Part shown: positions 53,851 to 62,484 of the stretch, in pieces
Numbering within the stretch: the stretch's first letter is position 1
How the letters are laid out: each line of letters opens with the position of its first letter
Origin: Brevibacillus centrosporus
GTDB lineage: Bacteria > Bacillota > Bacilli > Brevibacillales > Brevibacillaceae
Length of the DNA: 64,000 nucleotides
Direction of reading: 5' to 3'
Assembly (NCBI RefSeq): GCF_003710815.1
Contig: NZ_RHHP01000011.1
Coordinates: forward strand, 38,376-102,375
Position numbers and translations under genes: made by a program
The notes under the pieces: generated by a model
The model's input: the letters and a program-made list of their open reading frames with translations, nothing else
What the model was told of the DNA's origin: nothing
Databases searched by the model: none

Positions 53851-54164
53851 TTCATTTTCCTTCAGTGTTCTCTCCTCCTCTCTATAATTTAGATACAGCA
53901 ATTAAATATTTCTTACAGATATAATTAGAAAACATTTGGAGTCCCTGAATGGGGATAAAAATTCAGCCATGTAATTCCAATTTTATGCAGGGAATTTGTA
54001 CATTTGGCGGATGGGTGTATTTTACCAAAGTACAAGCATACGAGGGGATATTGAGATGGCTACTCAGTCGCTAAATATGGTTCTAAAATCCCTATTTAAG
54101 TTATTTAATTGAAAATTGACCAAAAAATGGTAAAATCATCCCTAGAATGGAAAGGGTGATTACA

Positions 54165-54689
54165 TTGATTAGAAAGTACAGGATCATTTTTTTTATGGGT
54201 ATGTTATGTGTAGCGGTGTTATTTGGCTGCACGATAAACTCGGAAGATAGCTTAACCACTCCTGTTAAATCTAGTATTTTGGATAAGGTGAAAAATGGTG
54301 AATTAGAAGGTATCTCAATCAATTTAGGAGCAACGAAAAAAGAGGTATTAGATAAATATGGGGATCCAATTCGCTCGGGGAACTCTGAATATGGATTTAC
54401 TTTTTATTATGATGGTTTTAGTCTAGAATTTGAGGATTATGCTGATTCAATTGATCAGGTAAAAGAAACTAGTAAAGTTGTACTTATGAATGCTGACCCA
54501 AAGACTGTCGGTCTTACCGGATCACCTGATGAAATTAAGGGAATCCTGGGAATCCCTTCACGGGAGATACAAGATGATACTGGTGATAACACTTTCATTT
54601 TGGAGTATTCTGTGAGTGACTATTTATTTAAGATAACCTTTGATACCTCTAATAGTCCTGTAAAATATATAACTTTGCAAATCAAATAA
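54165..54689 (+). CDS. lipoprotein with DUF4309/YjgB-like domain
   Basis: The product is 174 residues from the TTG after AAAGGGTG; an ATG at 54147 gives six more residues. The signal reaches a lipobox AVLFGC (Cys about 22). The mature part has ISINLGATKKEVLDKYGDPIRSGNSEYGFTFYYDGFSLEFEDY and then VGLTGSPDEIKGILGIPSREIQDD, two copies of a beta-alpha motif typical of DUF4309/SmpA-like folds. Function is unknown. It lies opposite the sigma operon across a 245-base gap. Confidence 0.78.
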   Translation: MIRKYRIIFFMGMLCVAVLFGCTINSEDSLTTPVKSSILDKVKNGELEGISINLGATKKEVLDKYGDPIRSGNSEYGFTFYYDGFSLEFEDYADSIDQVKETSKVVLMNADPKTVGLTGSPDEIKGILGIPSREIQDDTGDNTFILEYSVSDYLFKITFDTSNSPVKYITLQIK

Positions 54690-54916
54690 CTGTACAACAC
54701 GACCTTCCAGATTTCAACCAATTGGATGACAAACTGATCACACAAGCCCGATATTCGCAATGTGCACCAACACTGGGCAAAGAACCTAACGACGTCGACA
54801 TTCCGTATGTGAAGCATCACGGAAAAGGGAGAGGCATTAGACTTAAACTGCCAAGGCGGTTACGGATAATAAAGAAAAAGGGGAAGAAGAATAGTTCTTT
54901 TCCCAGCACGACTGAA

Positions 54917-54974
54917 AAATCCCCTTCATGTGAACAGGCAGTAGCTCGCCCTGCCTGCTTTCCCTGAAGGGGAT
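54917..54974. repeat. nested inverted repeat
   Basis: AATCCCCTTCA (54917-54927) is inverted at 54964-54974, with a second stem CAGGCAG / CTGCCTG inside (54934-54956). The gap 54690-55167 (about 480 bases) contains this structure and no gene I can support. Confidence 0.75.
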
Positions 54975-55167
54975 TCCTTATTAGTATAGTCGTTGGCCAT
55001 GTAAGGAGGTCTTCAGACACCAGCAGCATCCTATGCCTTTGGTATTGCGTACTGGTAAAATCAAGGACTTAGAATCGTAGTGGTATAATTTGATGTCGTT
55101 GTAGACAAAATCAACGTCGTATACCGAACGTTATATCATATAAGGGTGATTTACCCCCTCAGATCAA

Positions 55168-55998
55168 TTATTTGTTTTTCAATTTTTTCTTTTTGTTCTT
55201 CTCCTTTGCTTTTTCTTTTGCCTCATTGTCAATTTTTTTAATATCCTTGTCCGTTACATTAAAGTGCTTTTTAAAATTAGTCAATGTTCTGTCGTCTGGC
55301 TCATTATTGTTCATCCACTCGTAGAACTTATCTTGGCCAACATGGTCTATCAAAATCTGATCGATGTAATACTCAGGATTATCAATGTTTTTATCGAAAT
55401 GATCATGATCACTTTCAGCTGTTAATGTAGCAAAATTCAATACATTTGGCCAAAAAAATTCTGGATTAATTGTATCTGAGTAGGACGGAGTTTTAGTATT
55501 TTCATTGTTTACATCAAAGTGTAGGTGATATCCTCTGTCCTCTTCCTCTCCAGGCGCCCCTGTATTACCTGATTCTGCGATTTCTTCGCCTCTACTAACA
55601 TTTTCATACTTACTAACATAGTAATCATTTACATGAAGATACCGAGTAATGAGGTTATTACCATTTGGATCCTCATCATCATGTTTGATTGTTACATATT
55701 TAATAGGAGCAGAAGTATATTCTCCTACCGCAACTACCTCACCATCAGCAACTGCATAGACTGGTTTAAGTTTTACTCCAATATCGATCCCTTTATGTCG
55801 TCCATCCGAGCGGCTTTCACCATAATCTCCAGTAATAGTATAAAGGGTTGTTGGCCATCTCCATCCTAAAGAACCATAAGGATCATCAGGATCAGACATA
55901 GGAATAACCTCATCTACATTTTTAGTTTGAGCGATCGCAGCACTAGAAGCACTAAGCGATAATAAAGCAGCAAACAATCCAAGTGTAACTCGTTTCAC
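55168..55998 (-). CDS. secreted M23-family metallopeptidase
   Basis: The product is 276 residues from the GTG that follows GGGGTTGTGAA. The signal peptide VKRVTLGLFAALLSLSASSAAIAQ is clear. The M23 domain (about 45-200) has RHKGIDIGVKLKPVYAVADGEVVAVG and GYHLHFDVNN, the first and last metal motifs. The tail is very Lys-rich (KEKAKEKNKKKKLKNK) and may bind wall polymer. It should cleave peptidoglycan peptides. It is element 1 cargo, unlike the core M23 enzyme at 5291-6790, and much more AT-rich. Confidence 0.88.
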   Translation of the reverse strand: MKRVTLGLFAALLSLSASSAAIAQTKNVDEVIPMSDPDDPYGSLGWRWPTTLYTITGDYGESRSDGRHKGIDIGVKLKPVYAVADGEVVAVGEYTSAPIKYVTIKHDDEDPNGNNLITRYLHVNDYYVSKYENVSRGEEIAESGNTGAPGEEEDRGYHLHFDVNNENTKTPSYSDTINPEFFWPNVLNFATLTAESDHDHFDKNIDNPEYYIDQILIDHVGQDKFYEWMNNNEPDDRTLTNFKKHFNVTDKDIKKIDNEAKEKAKEKNKKKKLKNK

Positions 55999-56342
55999 TT
56001 CTTCACAACCCCTTTTCCAAATTTTTACTCTATACAACCTAATTCTATCATATTTGTAAAAATTTACAATATTAGGAATAAAAACAAGAAACAACCAGTT
56101 CCCTTTTCAAAAAGGAACTGACGAGGGGGCTGTTATATCTCGACTTTCGACGTTATTAGAAAGGGCATCCAGTAATACCCTGAATAGTGTCAAAGATCAT
56201 ATGAATTCTTCATAGATTAGAGGATCACATGGTTTATAAAACAAGTGAATATAATAGGCCTCTCTATGTGAGACTGTTGCAATGGATTGTCTTTGGAAAA
56301 GTCAAATCATTTTGGGGGACAAATAAGGTCTTCCTAAATGCG

Positions 56343-56377
56343 AAACGAGCCTTAGAAGTGATACAAGAGGCTCGTTT
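56343..56377. terminator. hairpin in the gap between M23 and small genes
   Basis: AAACGAGCCT / AGGCTCGTTT, a 10-bp perfect stem with a 15-base loop. It may end minus-strand transcription from the small gene at 56447-56698. Nothing else is supported in 55999-56446. Confidence 0.65.
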
Positions 56378-56446
56378 ATCTTTGATACGTTTTGTTGTTC
56401 TGAAAAAATTGACTTTTGTAGTGCTTTCTTTTTATACTTTACTACT

Positions 56447-56698
56447 TCATCTCTTAACGCTTGAATTGTTTTTTGATGACTCCTGATAGTGTCTGTCCTT
56501 TTCTTTATATTCCCTCAACTCGTTATACTGTTTAAGAAATGTAAGTTCCATATTCAGCAATTCGTTTTTTAAAGCCTGTTTGTCTTTGCCGTGCTTTTGG
56601 CGGATTAGCTCTTTACTTGGAAGGTAAACTGTATTTTTATCCCGAAGCTCATGAGATCTCATGACAGGTTGATTTAGTTCGTCAATAAAGTCTTTCAT
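56447..56698 (-). CDS. small helical protein of unknown function
   Basis: The product is 83 residues. LPSKELIRQKHGKDKQALKNELLNMELTFLKQYNELREYKEKDR is a highly charged predicted coiled coil. It is in the same orientation as, and 67 bases after, the next minus-strand gene. No family is recognised. Its place next to the right-hand topB repeat makes an accessory mobility function conceivable but unproven. Confidence 0.55.
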   Translation of the reverse strand: MKDFIDELNQPVMRSHELRDKNTVYLPSKELIRQKHGKDKQALKNELLNMELTFLKQYNELREYKEKDRHYQESSKNNSSVKR

Positions 56699-56765
56699 TC
56701 GACGACTCTAAGTATTTCTACCGACTTCAGTTTCCTTTTGGAGAAGGGAAGGGGTCAATTTTATA

Positions 56766-57059
56766 CTATTCTTTTTTATGTTTCACTTCTAAGGTTAGTT
56801 CTTTAAGCAGCTCATCAGTCCACTCTTGTGGTTTTCCTCTTGTATAACGGGTGCTTTTTTGATCATATGCAGATTCCTCCATTAGCTTAAAGTCAATGGT
56901 TGCCTTTATATCCATATAGGATAATAACTGTCTTGAAGTTTTTAAGACATCATTATTTGCATTTCTTAATGAGTTAGCCAGACTCGTTGAAATCTCTTTC
57001 AATAATTCGATGGACTCACGAATTTTCACTTTTAAAACTTCGATGAATCTGCTAACCAT
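56766..57059 (-). CDS. small protein of unknown function, may be a fragment
   Basis: The product is 97 residues. IRESIELLKEISTSLANSLRNANNDVLKTSRQLLSYM is amphipathic helix; the C-terminus reads RGKPQEWTDELLKELTLEVKHKKE. The RBS is weak, so it may be the end of a longer protein. No family is recognised. The following 57060-57373 stretch has an open plus-strand frame without support and no recognisable gene. Confidence 0.45.
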   Translation of the reverse strand: MVSRFIEVLKVKIRESIELLKEISTSLANSLRNANNDVLKTSRQLLSYMDIKATIDFKLMEESAYDQKSTRYTRGKPQEWTDELLKELTLEVKHKKE

Positions 57060-57373
57060 TGGATTGCTTGTTCCCGTTCATTGATGGCAGGATTAAAAAT
57101 GAAATTCGGACAATATTCACAGAACCTAATACAGTTGTTAGGGAACACAACCCGGTTTTCTATACAGGTTCCACAATGAATTTGCCCAACAACAACATCA
57201 TCTCTTTAGGTAACAGAAACTGTTTTACCTCTGTCGTCCACGTATCTCATCCATCCGTTAAAACCGCTATGCTCCATATTTTAGATCCTTCTGATTGTTC
57301 TAATTGTTTTTGCACAAAGCGTTGATGCTCTCATATCCCCTTCTACCCACTCCCGAGCAATTTCTAGTTAGTG

Positions 57374-57890
57374 TGGTACTATTGGTTATGAGTTGGTGGG
57401 AAAGGGTGTTGGACATGAGCAAAACACTGGTGCTGGCTGAAAAGCCTTCTGTAGGACGGGACATTGCGCGCGTGCTGCAGTGTCAGAAAAAAGGAAACGG
57501 TTATTTGGAAGGCGATAAATATATCGTGACGTGGGTCTTGGGGCATCTCGTCACTCTGGCTGATCCAGAGGTGTATGGGCAGCATTACAGCTCCTGGAAA
57601 ATAGAAGATTTGCCGATCATGCCTTCTCCACTGAAGCTGGTAGTGATCAAGGAAAGCAACAAGCAGTTCCACAGCGTGAAACAGCAAATGAGGCGAAACG
57701 ACGTGAAAGAGATCGTCATCGCGACAGATCCAGGTTTATCTCTATAAATTAATTATGTACACTACAATAAATTTATCCCACTCCTTTATTTATCTAAGGT
57801 TAGACAACACAATTAAAAATGCACTTAAATAAATATTTGTACATAAATGATTCATAATAAGGCTTTTATGTACAATTAAGAAACGCTATT
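57374..57890 (+). repeat. direct repeat copy 2: topB 5' end plus element left end
   Basis: Matches 50412-50925. Its element end carries ATGTACA (57755), TGTACAT (57838) and ATGTACA (57868). The outer two motifs differ from copy 1 by the same A/G change, while spacing is kept (83 and 30 against 81 and 31 bases). Confidence 0.85.
57415..57747 (+). pseudogene. topB: DNA topoisomerase III N-terminal fragment, copy 2
   Basis: The fragment is 110 residues, differing from copy 1 at only a few positions (VLGH for ALGH, QHYSS for QQYSS, SNKQ for SNRQ). It reads true to EIVIATDPG, one or two codons further than copy 1, and then LSL-stop. It has the same RBS and upstream region. It is best explained as a replacement 5' end carried by element 1 and then displaced by the next insertion. 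Confidence 0.85.
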
Positions 57891-58007
57891 GGGGTGGTCA
57901 AACCGTTCAGTTTCCTCAATCTCTGGCAAAATTGTTGTAGCAATCTTGTCCCCCATCGGGAATAATTCGGAGAGAATCATATTCTTTTCTTTCTTTAGCC
58001 AGAGCAT
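57876..58007 (-). pseudogene. IS110-type transposase remnant
   Basis: On the minus strand MLWLKKEKNMILSELFPMGDKIATTILPEIEETERFDHPN resembles the Transposase_20 helix-hairpin region of IS110 enzymes (typically 'GIGxxxAATIxAEIGDxxRF'). About 40 residues survive with no catalytic DEDD domain. Confidence 0.45.
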
Positions 58008-58022
58008 CTAGTTGTCATTAAA

Positions 58023-58397
58023 GTGGCGATGGGTGGGGCTGTGCCTGTTGGCATTGTTCTGCCTGGCTCTGCTGCGGATCTGATCGCGCCCTACTCTGCT
58101 TCGCTCCCTCTCTACCTTGGCGATCTTTACCGTGATACTGTATCTTGTTGGGCTTCTGCCTCTCTGGATCCTCTCTCTGCGAAGGAAGTTGCCACTCATA
58201 CTTGGCTCATTCTCAAGCAGACGCTCATGACTTGTCTCCGTACTACCAAGCGTGAGCGCATTGCTCATCTGACTGCTTACGTACGGCAGGCTATGTCTTC
58301 TGCTCTGCTTGACCTGGTTGTGCGCGGCTATAGCGTGGATCGCTTGCCTGCTTCTGTCCAGAGGCAACTAGCCGATCCTGGCCCTAGCTTTCCTTAA
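58023..58397 (+). CDS. hypothetical protein with atypical composition
   Basis: The open frame is 124 residues, starting GTG GCG ATG GGT. The codon use is unlike its surroundings: GC-rich and heavily pyrimidine-ended (TCT, CTC, CTG, GCT). The C-terminal half (ATHTWLILKQTLMTCLRTTKRERIAHLTAYVRQAM) is helical. It could be a fragment of a phage or plasmid gene. An opposite-strand frame is also open but looks less natural. The product is uncertain. Confidence 0.4.
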   Translation: MAMGGAVPVGIVLPGSAADLIAPYSASLPLYLGDLYRDTVSCWASASLDPLSAKEVATHTWLILKQTLMTCLRTTKRERIAHLTAYVRQAMSSALLDLVVRGYSVDRLPASVQRQLADPGPSFP

Positions 58398-58431
58398 CTT
58401 TAACTCTATTTGGGGGAAGCTAATCATGTTT

Positions 58432-58500
58432 TGCTCCTTGCCTTTTGCGTAATCAACTAGCGCGGACAGCTCCGTTTCTCAACTTACGCAAAGAGGAGCA
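58432..58500. repeat. imperfect long stem-loop
   Basis: TGCTCC...TTTTGCGTAA (58432-58452) pairs with TTACGCAAA..GGAGCA (58484-58500). It lies in a gene-free stretch (58398-58976) of higher complexity; an old origin or transposon end is possible. Confidence 0.5.
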
Positions 58501-58883
58501 TTCTGGAGCTACAATGAGTTCGTAAAATTTAGTGTGCAAGCCGGTTTGTCCACCACTGACGGACAAATGATGGTTGCTTGTTTTGTGCTAATCGCTGAAA
58601 ACGGCGAAAAACGCCCGAATTTGGACATTCAGACGCTTGTTTACATAAAATGGATTATCCTTCAGACCCCGGAAAGCCAGTTAAGTTTTGTTGTTCGCCC
58701 CTAATTTTGGCACAATATCAGCGTAGTGCAACGCAAATGCATGAAAATGCATGGTAATTACCGCGAACACTGAAACCAAAACGATTTTGGGAAGTTCCGA
58801 TTTTTATTTGGGGATCAGGGCAGACGCCTCATACGATTGGTCGTCCCGTATTCGGGAGCAACGAAAAGTAAGAAAAGTCTATC

Positions 58884-58919
58884 AACAGGGGTAGTACCAG
58901 CACTGGTACTACCCCTGTT
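58884..58919. terminator. perfect 17-bp inverted repeat, terminator of the minus-strand pair
   Basis: AACAGGGGTAGTACCAG / CTGGTACTACCCCTGTT with a two-base loop. It lies 57 bases past the 3' end of the gene at 58977. Confidence 0.8.
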
Positions 58920-58976
58920 TGCATGTACAGCTGATGTTCCTATTCCTGTAAACCGTAAATAGGAGTTTTGAAGAAG

Positions 58977-59414
58977 TCATTGTGTTTGTAACTCAATACG
59001 TTCCGAATAGAATTTTCCATTTTTGTCACTCCAATTGATAGTGACAGATGAGTTCTCAAACATATTCTTTAAATTATCCAGTAGTGGATTCTTCTCAATT
59101 GAAGGGGAAAACGATATGGTGTAAATTTTTTTGTCATATTTATAAGCGTTGGGATAGGTTATTTGCTTATGTAGATCTAATTGTCCTGATAATTGTGCAT
59201 CTATGGATTCAATCAAGATAGGTATATCATCTTTTCGATAGGATAATTCCAAGTCATTTACCTGTAAACGTTCGTCTATTACATGGGCGCTGAAGGTCGC
59301 CGTCCAATGTTCTGACGAACCCGTTAATTTGATTCCTTTTCCAAAAGAGTTATAGATGAGAACGAATAGTACAATAATTGCGATTAGGATAATGTACCGC
59401 CATTTTTTATTCAA
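58977..59414 (-). CDS. hypothetical membrane-anchored protein
   Basis: The product is 145 residues from a TTG start (TTG-AAT-AAA-AAA) after AAAGGCGGTG; an in-frame ATG at 59456 lacks an RBS. One N-terminal span (about 5-23, RYIILIAIIVLFVLIYNSF) is followed by an external beta-rich domain (HWTATFSAHVIDERLQVNDLELSYRKDDI). No family is recognised. It follows the secreted protein gene at 59485 by 70 bases on the same strand. Confidence 0.7.
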   Translation of the reverse strand: MNKKWRYIILIAIIVLFVLIYNSFGKGIKLTGSSEHWTATFSAHVIDERLQVNDLELSYRKDDIPILIESIDAQLSGQLDLHKQITYPNAYKYDKKIYTISFSPSIEKNPLLDNLKNMFENSSVTINWSDKNGKFYSERIELQTQ

Positions 59415-59484
59415 GGTGTCACCGCCTTTTCTTATAATTTTATTTCTCAACATCAAATAAAAAAAGGGGCAAAATGCCCCATCC

Positions 59485-60300
59485 TTATATTCCTGAAGGA
59501 TCGATTGTTGTTTTTTGGTCTGTTTTTACTTTGCTTCCGTTTTTGTAGATATCGGACAGAACCACTTGTTGAATATAGCTTGGGGAATTGATGTACACCG
59601 GTTCTACCGAAACAGTTGATGTAGCCCATGTCCATGAATTTGATGTAGAATTGTCTTTCCAAGTAGGTGTCCACGGGTTGCTTGGTGCTCCTGTATTTAT
59701 ATTTACAGAATTACCGCAATAGTTAGTACCGAAAATGTCGAGAATTATTCTTGCGTTTTTAACTGTGTAGGCGGTAGATGATCGTGTCCACCAGGTGGTA
59801 AGTGAAGTGGATTTATACAAGCTTCCAACGTTACCAGGAGGAGCATTGTAAACGTTCATAAAGGCATCTAAGTACTGTCTCACGGCGTAGTTATCGTATT
59901 GGCTTGAAGTTGTCACATGGGCTGTGTGATCATATCCACTACCATAATCACAGGTAGCAGCAGTGCTAAATTCGGCAGCTGAATCATATAGGGGGCTTGT
60001 CTGTTTTGATCCATCTTTCGGGAATATCCGGAAGATCTCAATTTTTTCAACTTTTGTTTTTTGGTTTTCAAGCTTCTTTAATTCGTCATAAGTTTTTTTG
60101 GTTTTCGCGTTCTTTTGGATTTCCTCATCTGTCAACTGAACATAGTCATATCCTTCTGGTACGATGTCTTCAATGGCAGGTGGATTTTCTTTTACGGCGA
60201 CACCATTTTCACCAAAGTTCGGAGATTCTGCAAATGCAGAAGCACCAGTTAAAGAAATTATGACTGACAAGAAGAATGGGACAAGTTTCTTCAACATCAA
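59485..60300 (-). CDS. secreted protein of unknown function
   Basis: The product is 271 residues with GAGGAGGG before the start (MMLKK). The signal peptide ends at about SAFAES (25). An acidic/lysine segment (EEIQKNAKTKKTYDELKKLE) precedes a Ser/Thr/Tyr/Trp-rich beta domain (YDHTAHVTTSSQYDNYAV; TTWWTRSSTAYTVKNARIILDIFG). There is no protease motif. Such Thr/Trp-rich exported proteins are common surface or secreted proteins of Brevibacillus-type bacteria; the role is unknown. Confidence 0.75.
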   Translation of the reverse strand: MMLKKLVPFFLSVIISLTGASAFAESPNFGENGVAVKENPPAIEDIVPEGYDYVQLTDEEIQKNAKTKKTYDELKKLENQKTKVEKIEIFRIFPKDGSKQTSPLYDSAAEFSTAATCDYGSGYDHTAHVTTSSQYDNYAVRQYLDAFMNVYNAPPGNVGSLYKSTSLTTWWTRSSTAYTVKNARIILDIFGTNYCGNSVNINTGAPSNPWTPTWKDNSTSNSWTWATSTVSVEPVYINSPSYIQQVVLSDIYKNGSKVKTDQKTTIDPSGI

Positions 60301-60689
60301 GATCCCTCCTCTTTTTTACTACATTTGAATGATATTATAATATTTGGTGATTAAAAAGGGGCGAAAGAACTGTTTTGGCAATTAATGTAAATTCCAATGG
60401 TGCCAGGGGCAAACGTTTAAAGAAATTGGTAATACACTTGAAGAAGTACCTAAAATAATGAGTACTTGAACAAAACCTTAACTCACAGCCTGTCTTCAAG
60501 TTGACGTTCCGGGTTTATATCCTCCAGAGTCACCACATTCCGATTTCAAATTATAGTCGGAACTTCCCTAAGTCGTTGTGTCAGCCATTTTGAGATATTT
60601 CTCATGTTTTTTCACAAAAGGTATTTCGTATCATCAAATGACCAACGCTGCATAATGGCGGCTTTACGAGGATGCAATAATAAGTTCAG

Positions 60690-61390
60690 GATGTACTCGC
60701 CAATATCCATCATAAGTTAGCACTGTTGTCTTACTGGGGAGACGGAATCGCGTCCTCCTTGGACGGGATGCGTGTACAAGTTGACGTTGTGGCCCTACAT
60801 GCTAATGCCAGTCCTTATAACTGCTCAGGTAAATGAGCAACGATTTACCGATTCATAAGGGTTCAGTTCTCCAGCGTTTACTCCAGGGGTAATTAAGTAA
60901 GAACTCACGTGATGCTGATCACATCATTGACGGACGCTTACATAATGAGACAGATCTGATGATCGAGGAATTCTATACTAATACAGCAGGTTACACGGAT
61001 CAAGTTTTTTGGTTTGACGCACCTGTTGGGCTTTCGTTTTGCTCCACAGCTGCGTGATCGGCCGATTCCAAACTATATACTATTGGAAAAGGGAACGACT
61101 TGCAAAAGCTGGATAACCAGTTGCGCGGGCAAATCAATACAAAGATCATTAAAGAAAATTATGATGACGTGCTACGCTTGGCCCATTCCATCCGGAACAG
61201 AACAGTGTCCGCCTTACTTATCATGCGGAACCTCGGTTCCTTTGCACGTCAAAACCGACTAGCCACAGCGTTGCGTAAAATGGGACGTTTCGAAAGGACC
61301 ATATTTGTTCTAGATTACATATCGAGTGAAGCTTTGCATCGCGGATTAATTACTCATACCAGGGTCCCACCACCGAAACGACGTCAGACC
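60690..61390 (+). pseudogene. degenerate Tn3-family transposase
   Basis: Fragments in shifting frames match TnpA in order: KLALLSYWGDGIASSLDG (the WGDGxxSSxDG motif with the first catalytic Asp), LMIEEFYTNTAGYTDQVF then HLLGFRFAPQLRDR after a frameshift, and VLRLAHSIRNRTVSALLIMRNLGSFARQNRLATALRKMGRFERTIFVLDYI. Several frameshifts and gaps make it dead. No 38-bp terminal repeats were located. The neighbouring 60301-60689 and 61391-61864 stretches hold no gene I can support. Confidence 0.8.
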
Positions 61391-61864
61391 CACGATAGTG
61401 AAAGAGCCGGTTTTTCCTTTGTTAAGGAATACCGGCTTTCTGTTTTACATACGAAGTGGCCGTAATGACTGTAGGTCCCCTAGCTGATTTAGGTTAAACT
61501 TGTACTCGCCCAAGAAATAGATGTGTTCCATCCGAGTGGGGAAATATGATGGAGAAGCACTTCACGTAACGTACCACTCTCTTTTTGATGCCCCTGCTTT
61601 TGCCAGAAACACTGTATTTCAAACACTGTTAACGTTAATTAGAATGTTTAGGGCACTGGCGCGTTGGAGCGATCTTTTAACGCCCAATGTCGTAACTCTC
61701 TTTACTTGCCAAAGAGGATGGCTCGTGCTAAGAGTTTACCTTGCGTTTTCCGTAAGCGCATGTCGAAAATATCATATGTATAGTTCTGTATACTCGACAT
61801 AAATCGACAGTTTTATTGATGGAATTGAGATATTATAGTAAAAAATGTAAAAGGAGGGTTTTTT

Positions 61865-62470
61865 ATGGGATTTAAAAGGCGTTTTGTTATTGGTACATTT
61901 CTCGCATTGACTCTATCTTTAAGTACGATAGCAGTTGCAGCTGGAGAACTAAGAAATAGTGACGCATTTTATAGTGGAGGAGGATACAAAGTTCTGAGTG
62001 TAACAGAGAACTTGAAGTATTATGTAACACCAGATGCTTGGAACGAATTTGGAGATTATATTGAGGATGCATTTTCTGATTATTCTTCTATCCCAGGAGT
62101 CGACTTTGACTTCCAAGAAGTTGATTGGGCTGATGAAGCAGAACTAATAATTCTCAATACACAAGATGATGGCACGTATGATGGGTTACCGGGAATTATG
62201 ATTCCTTGCGACTGGTCTAGAACACCTACTTGTGAAAAGACACGCTATCAGAGTAGATGGGACACTGCGGCGGTATTTTTATTTCCAGATAATATGGATC
62301 TGAAAGGTTATAACCAAACAAACAGACACAAGACCATCGTACATGAAATAGGTCATGCTTATGCTTTAGTTCACCAACCTGTCGGTGTCGATTCTGTAAT
62401 GGTAGGCGGAAAATCAACAATTACAAGTCCAACTTCTCTAGATATTAGCAACTTACAATTTAAGTATTAA
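61865..62470 (+). CDS. secreted metzincin-like zinc metalloprotease
   Basis: The product is 201 residues with AAAAGGAGGG before the ATG. The signal peptide MGFKRRFVIGTFLALTLSLS ends at about VAAGE. HEIGHAYALVH matches the HExxHxxxxxH zinc signature with the catalytic Glu, and DSVMVG a few residues later can supply the Met-turn. The domain before it (VTPDAWNEFGDYIEDAFSDYSS; ELIILNTQDDGTY) fits the small matrixin-like proteases. The substrate is unknown. It is carried by element 2. Confidence 0.85.
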   Translation: MGFKRRFVIGTFLALTLSLSTIAVAAGELRNSDAFYSGGGYKVLSVTENLKYYVTPDAWNEFGDYIEDAFSDYSSIPGVDFDFQEVDWADEAELIILNTQDDGTYDGLPGIMIPCDWSRTPTCEKTRYQSRWDTAAVFLFPDNMDLKGYNQTNRHKTIVHEIGHAYALVHQPVGVDSVMVGGKSTITSPTSLDISNLQFKY

Positions 62471-62484
62471 AGGTGGCGATAATT

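Larger units (their letters stand above)
50786..57747. mobile_element. putative integrative element at topB (element 1)
   Basis: The region between two truncated topB 5' ends is 6962 bases long. It is AT-rich and carries secreted proteins, an ECF sigma/anti-sigma pair, a lipoprotein, an M23 peptidase and small unknown genes, plus its own replacement topB 5' end at the right. No recombinase is evident inside, so the enzyme is lost, unrecognised or encoded in the next element. Boundaries are from the direct repeats; mobility is inferred. Confidence 0.55.

Noticed and set aside
54722..54967. 81-codon plus-strand frame ending in a hairpin
   Set aside because: The end is formed by a nested inverted repeat and the start lacks an RBS; I see no protein-like pattern.
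56229..56486. 85-codon plus-strand frame
   Set aside because: It overlaps a real-looking minus-strand gene and a hairpin; it has no RBS and a biased composition.
57059..57325. 88-codon plus-strand frame before topB copy 2
   Set aside because: It has no RBS or recognisable motif and lies in a gene remnant zone; it is likely noise.
50786..57373. Complete Tn7-like or CAST transposon in element 1
   Set aside because: TGT-starting ends are suggestive, but no TnsABC, TniQ or Cas gene is seen, and a 370-bp target repeat is not expected from a 5-bp target duplication.
61521..61802. 93-codon plus-strand frame after the Tn3 remnant
   Set aside because: No Shine-Dalgarno sequence, mixed composition and no motif.
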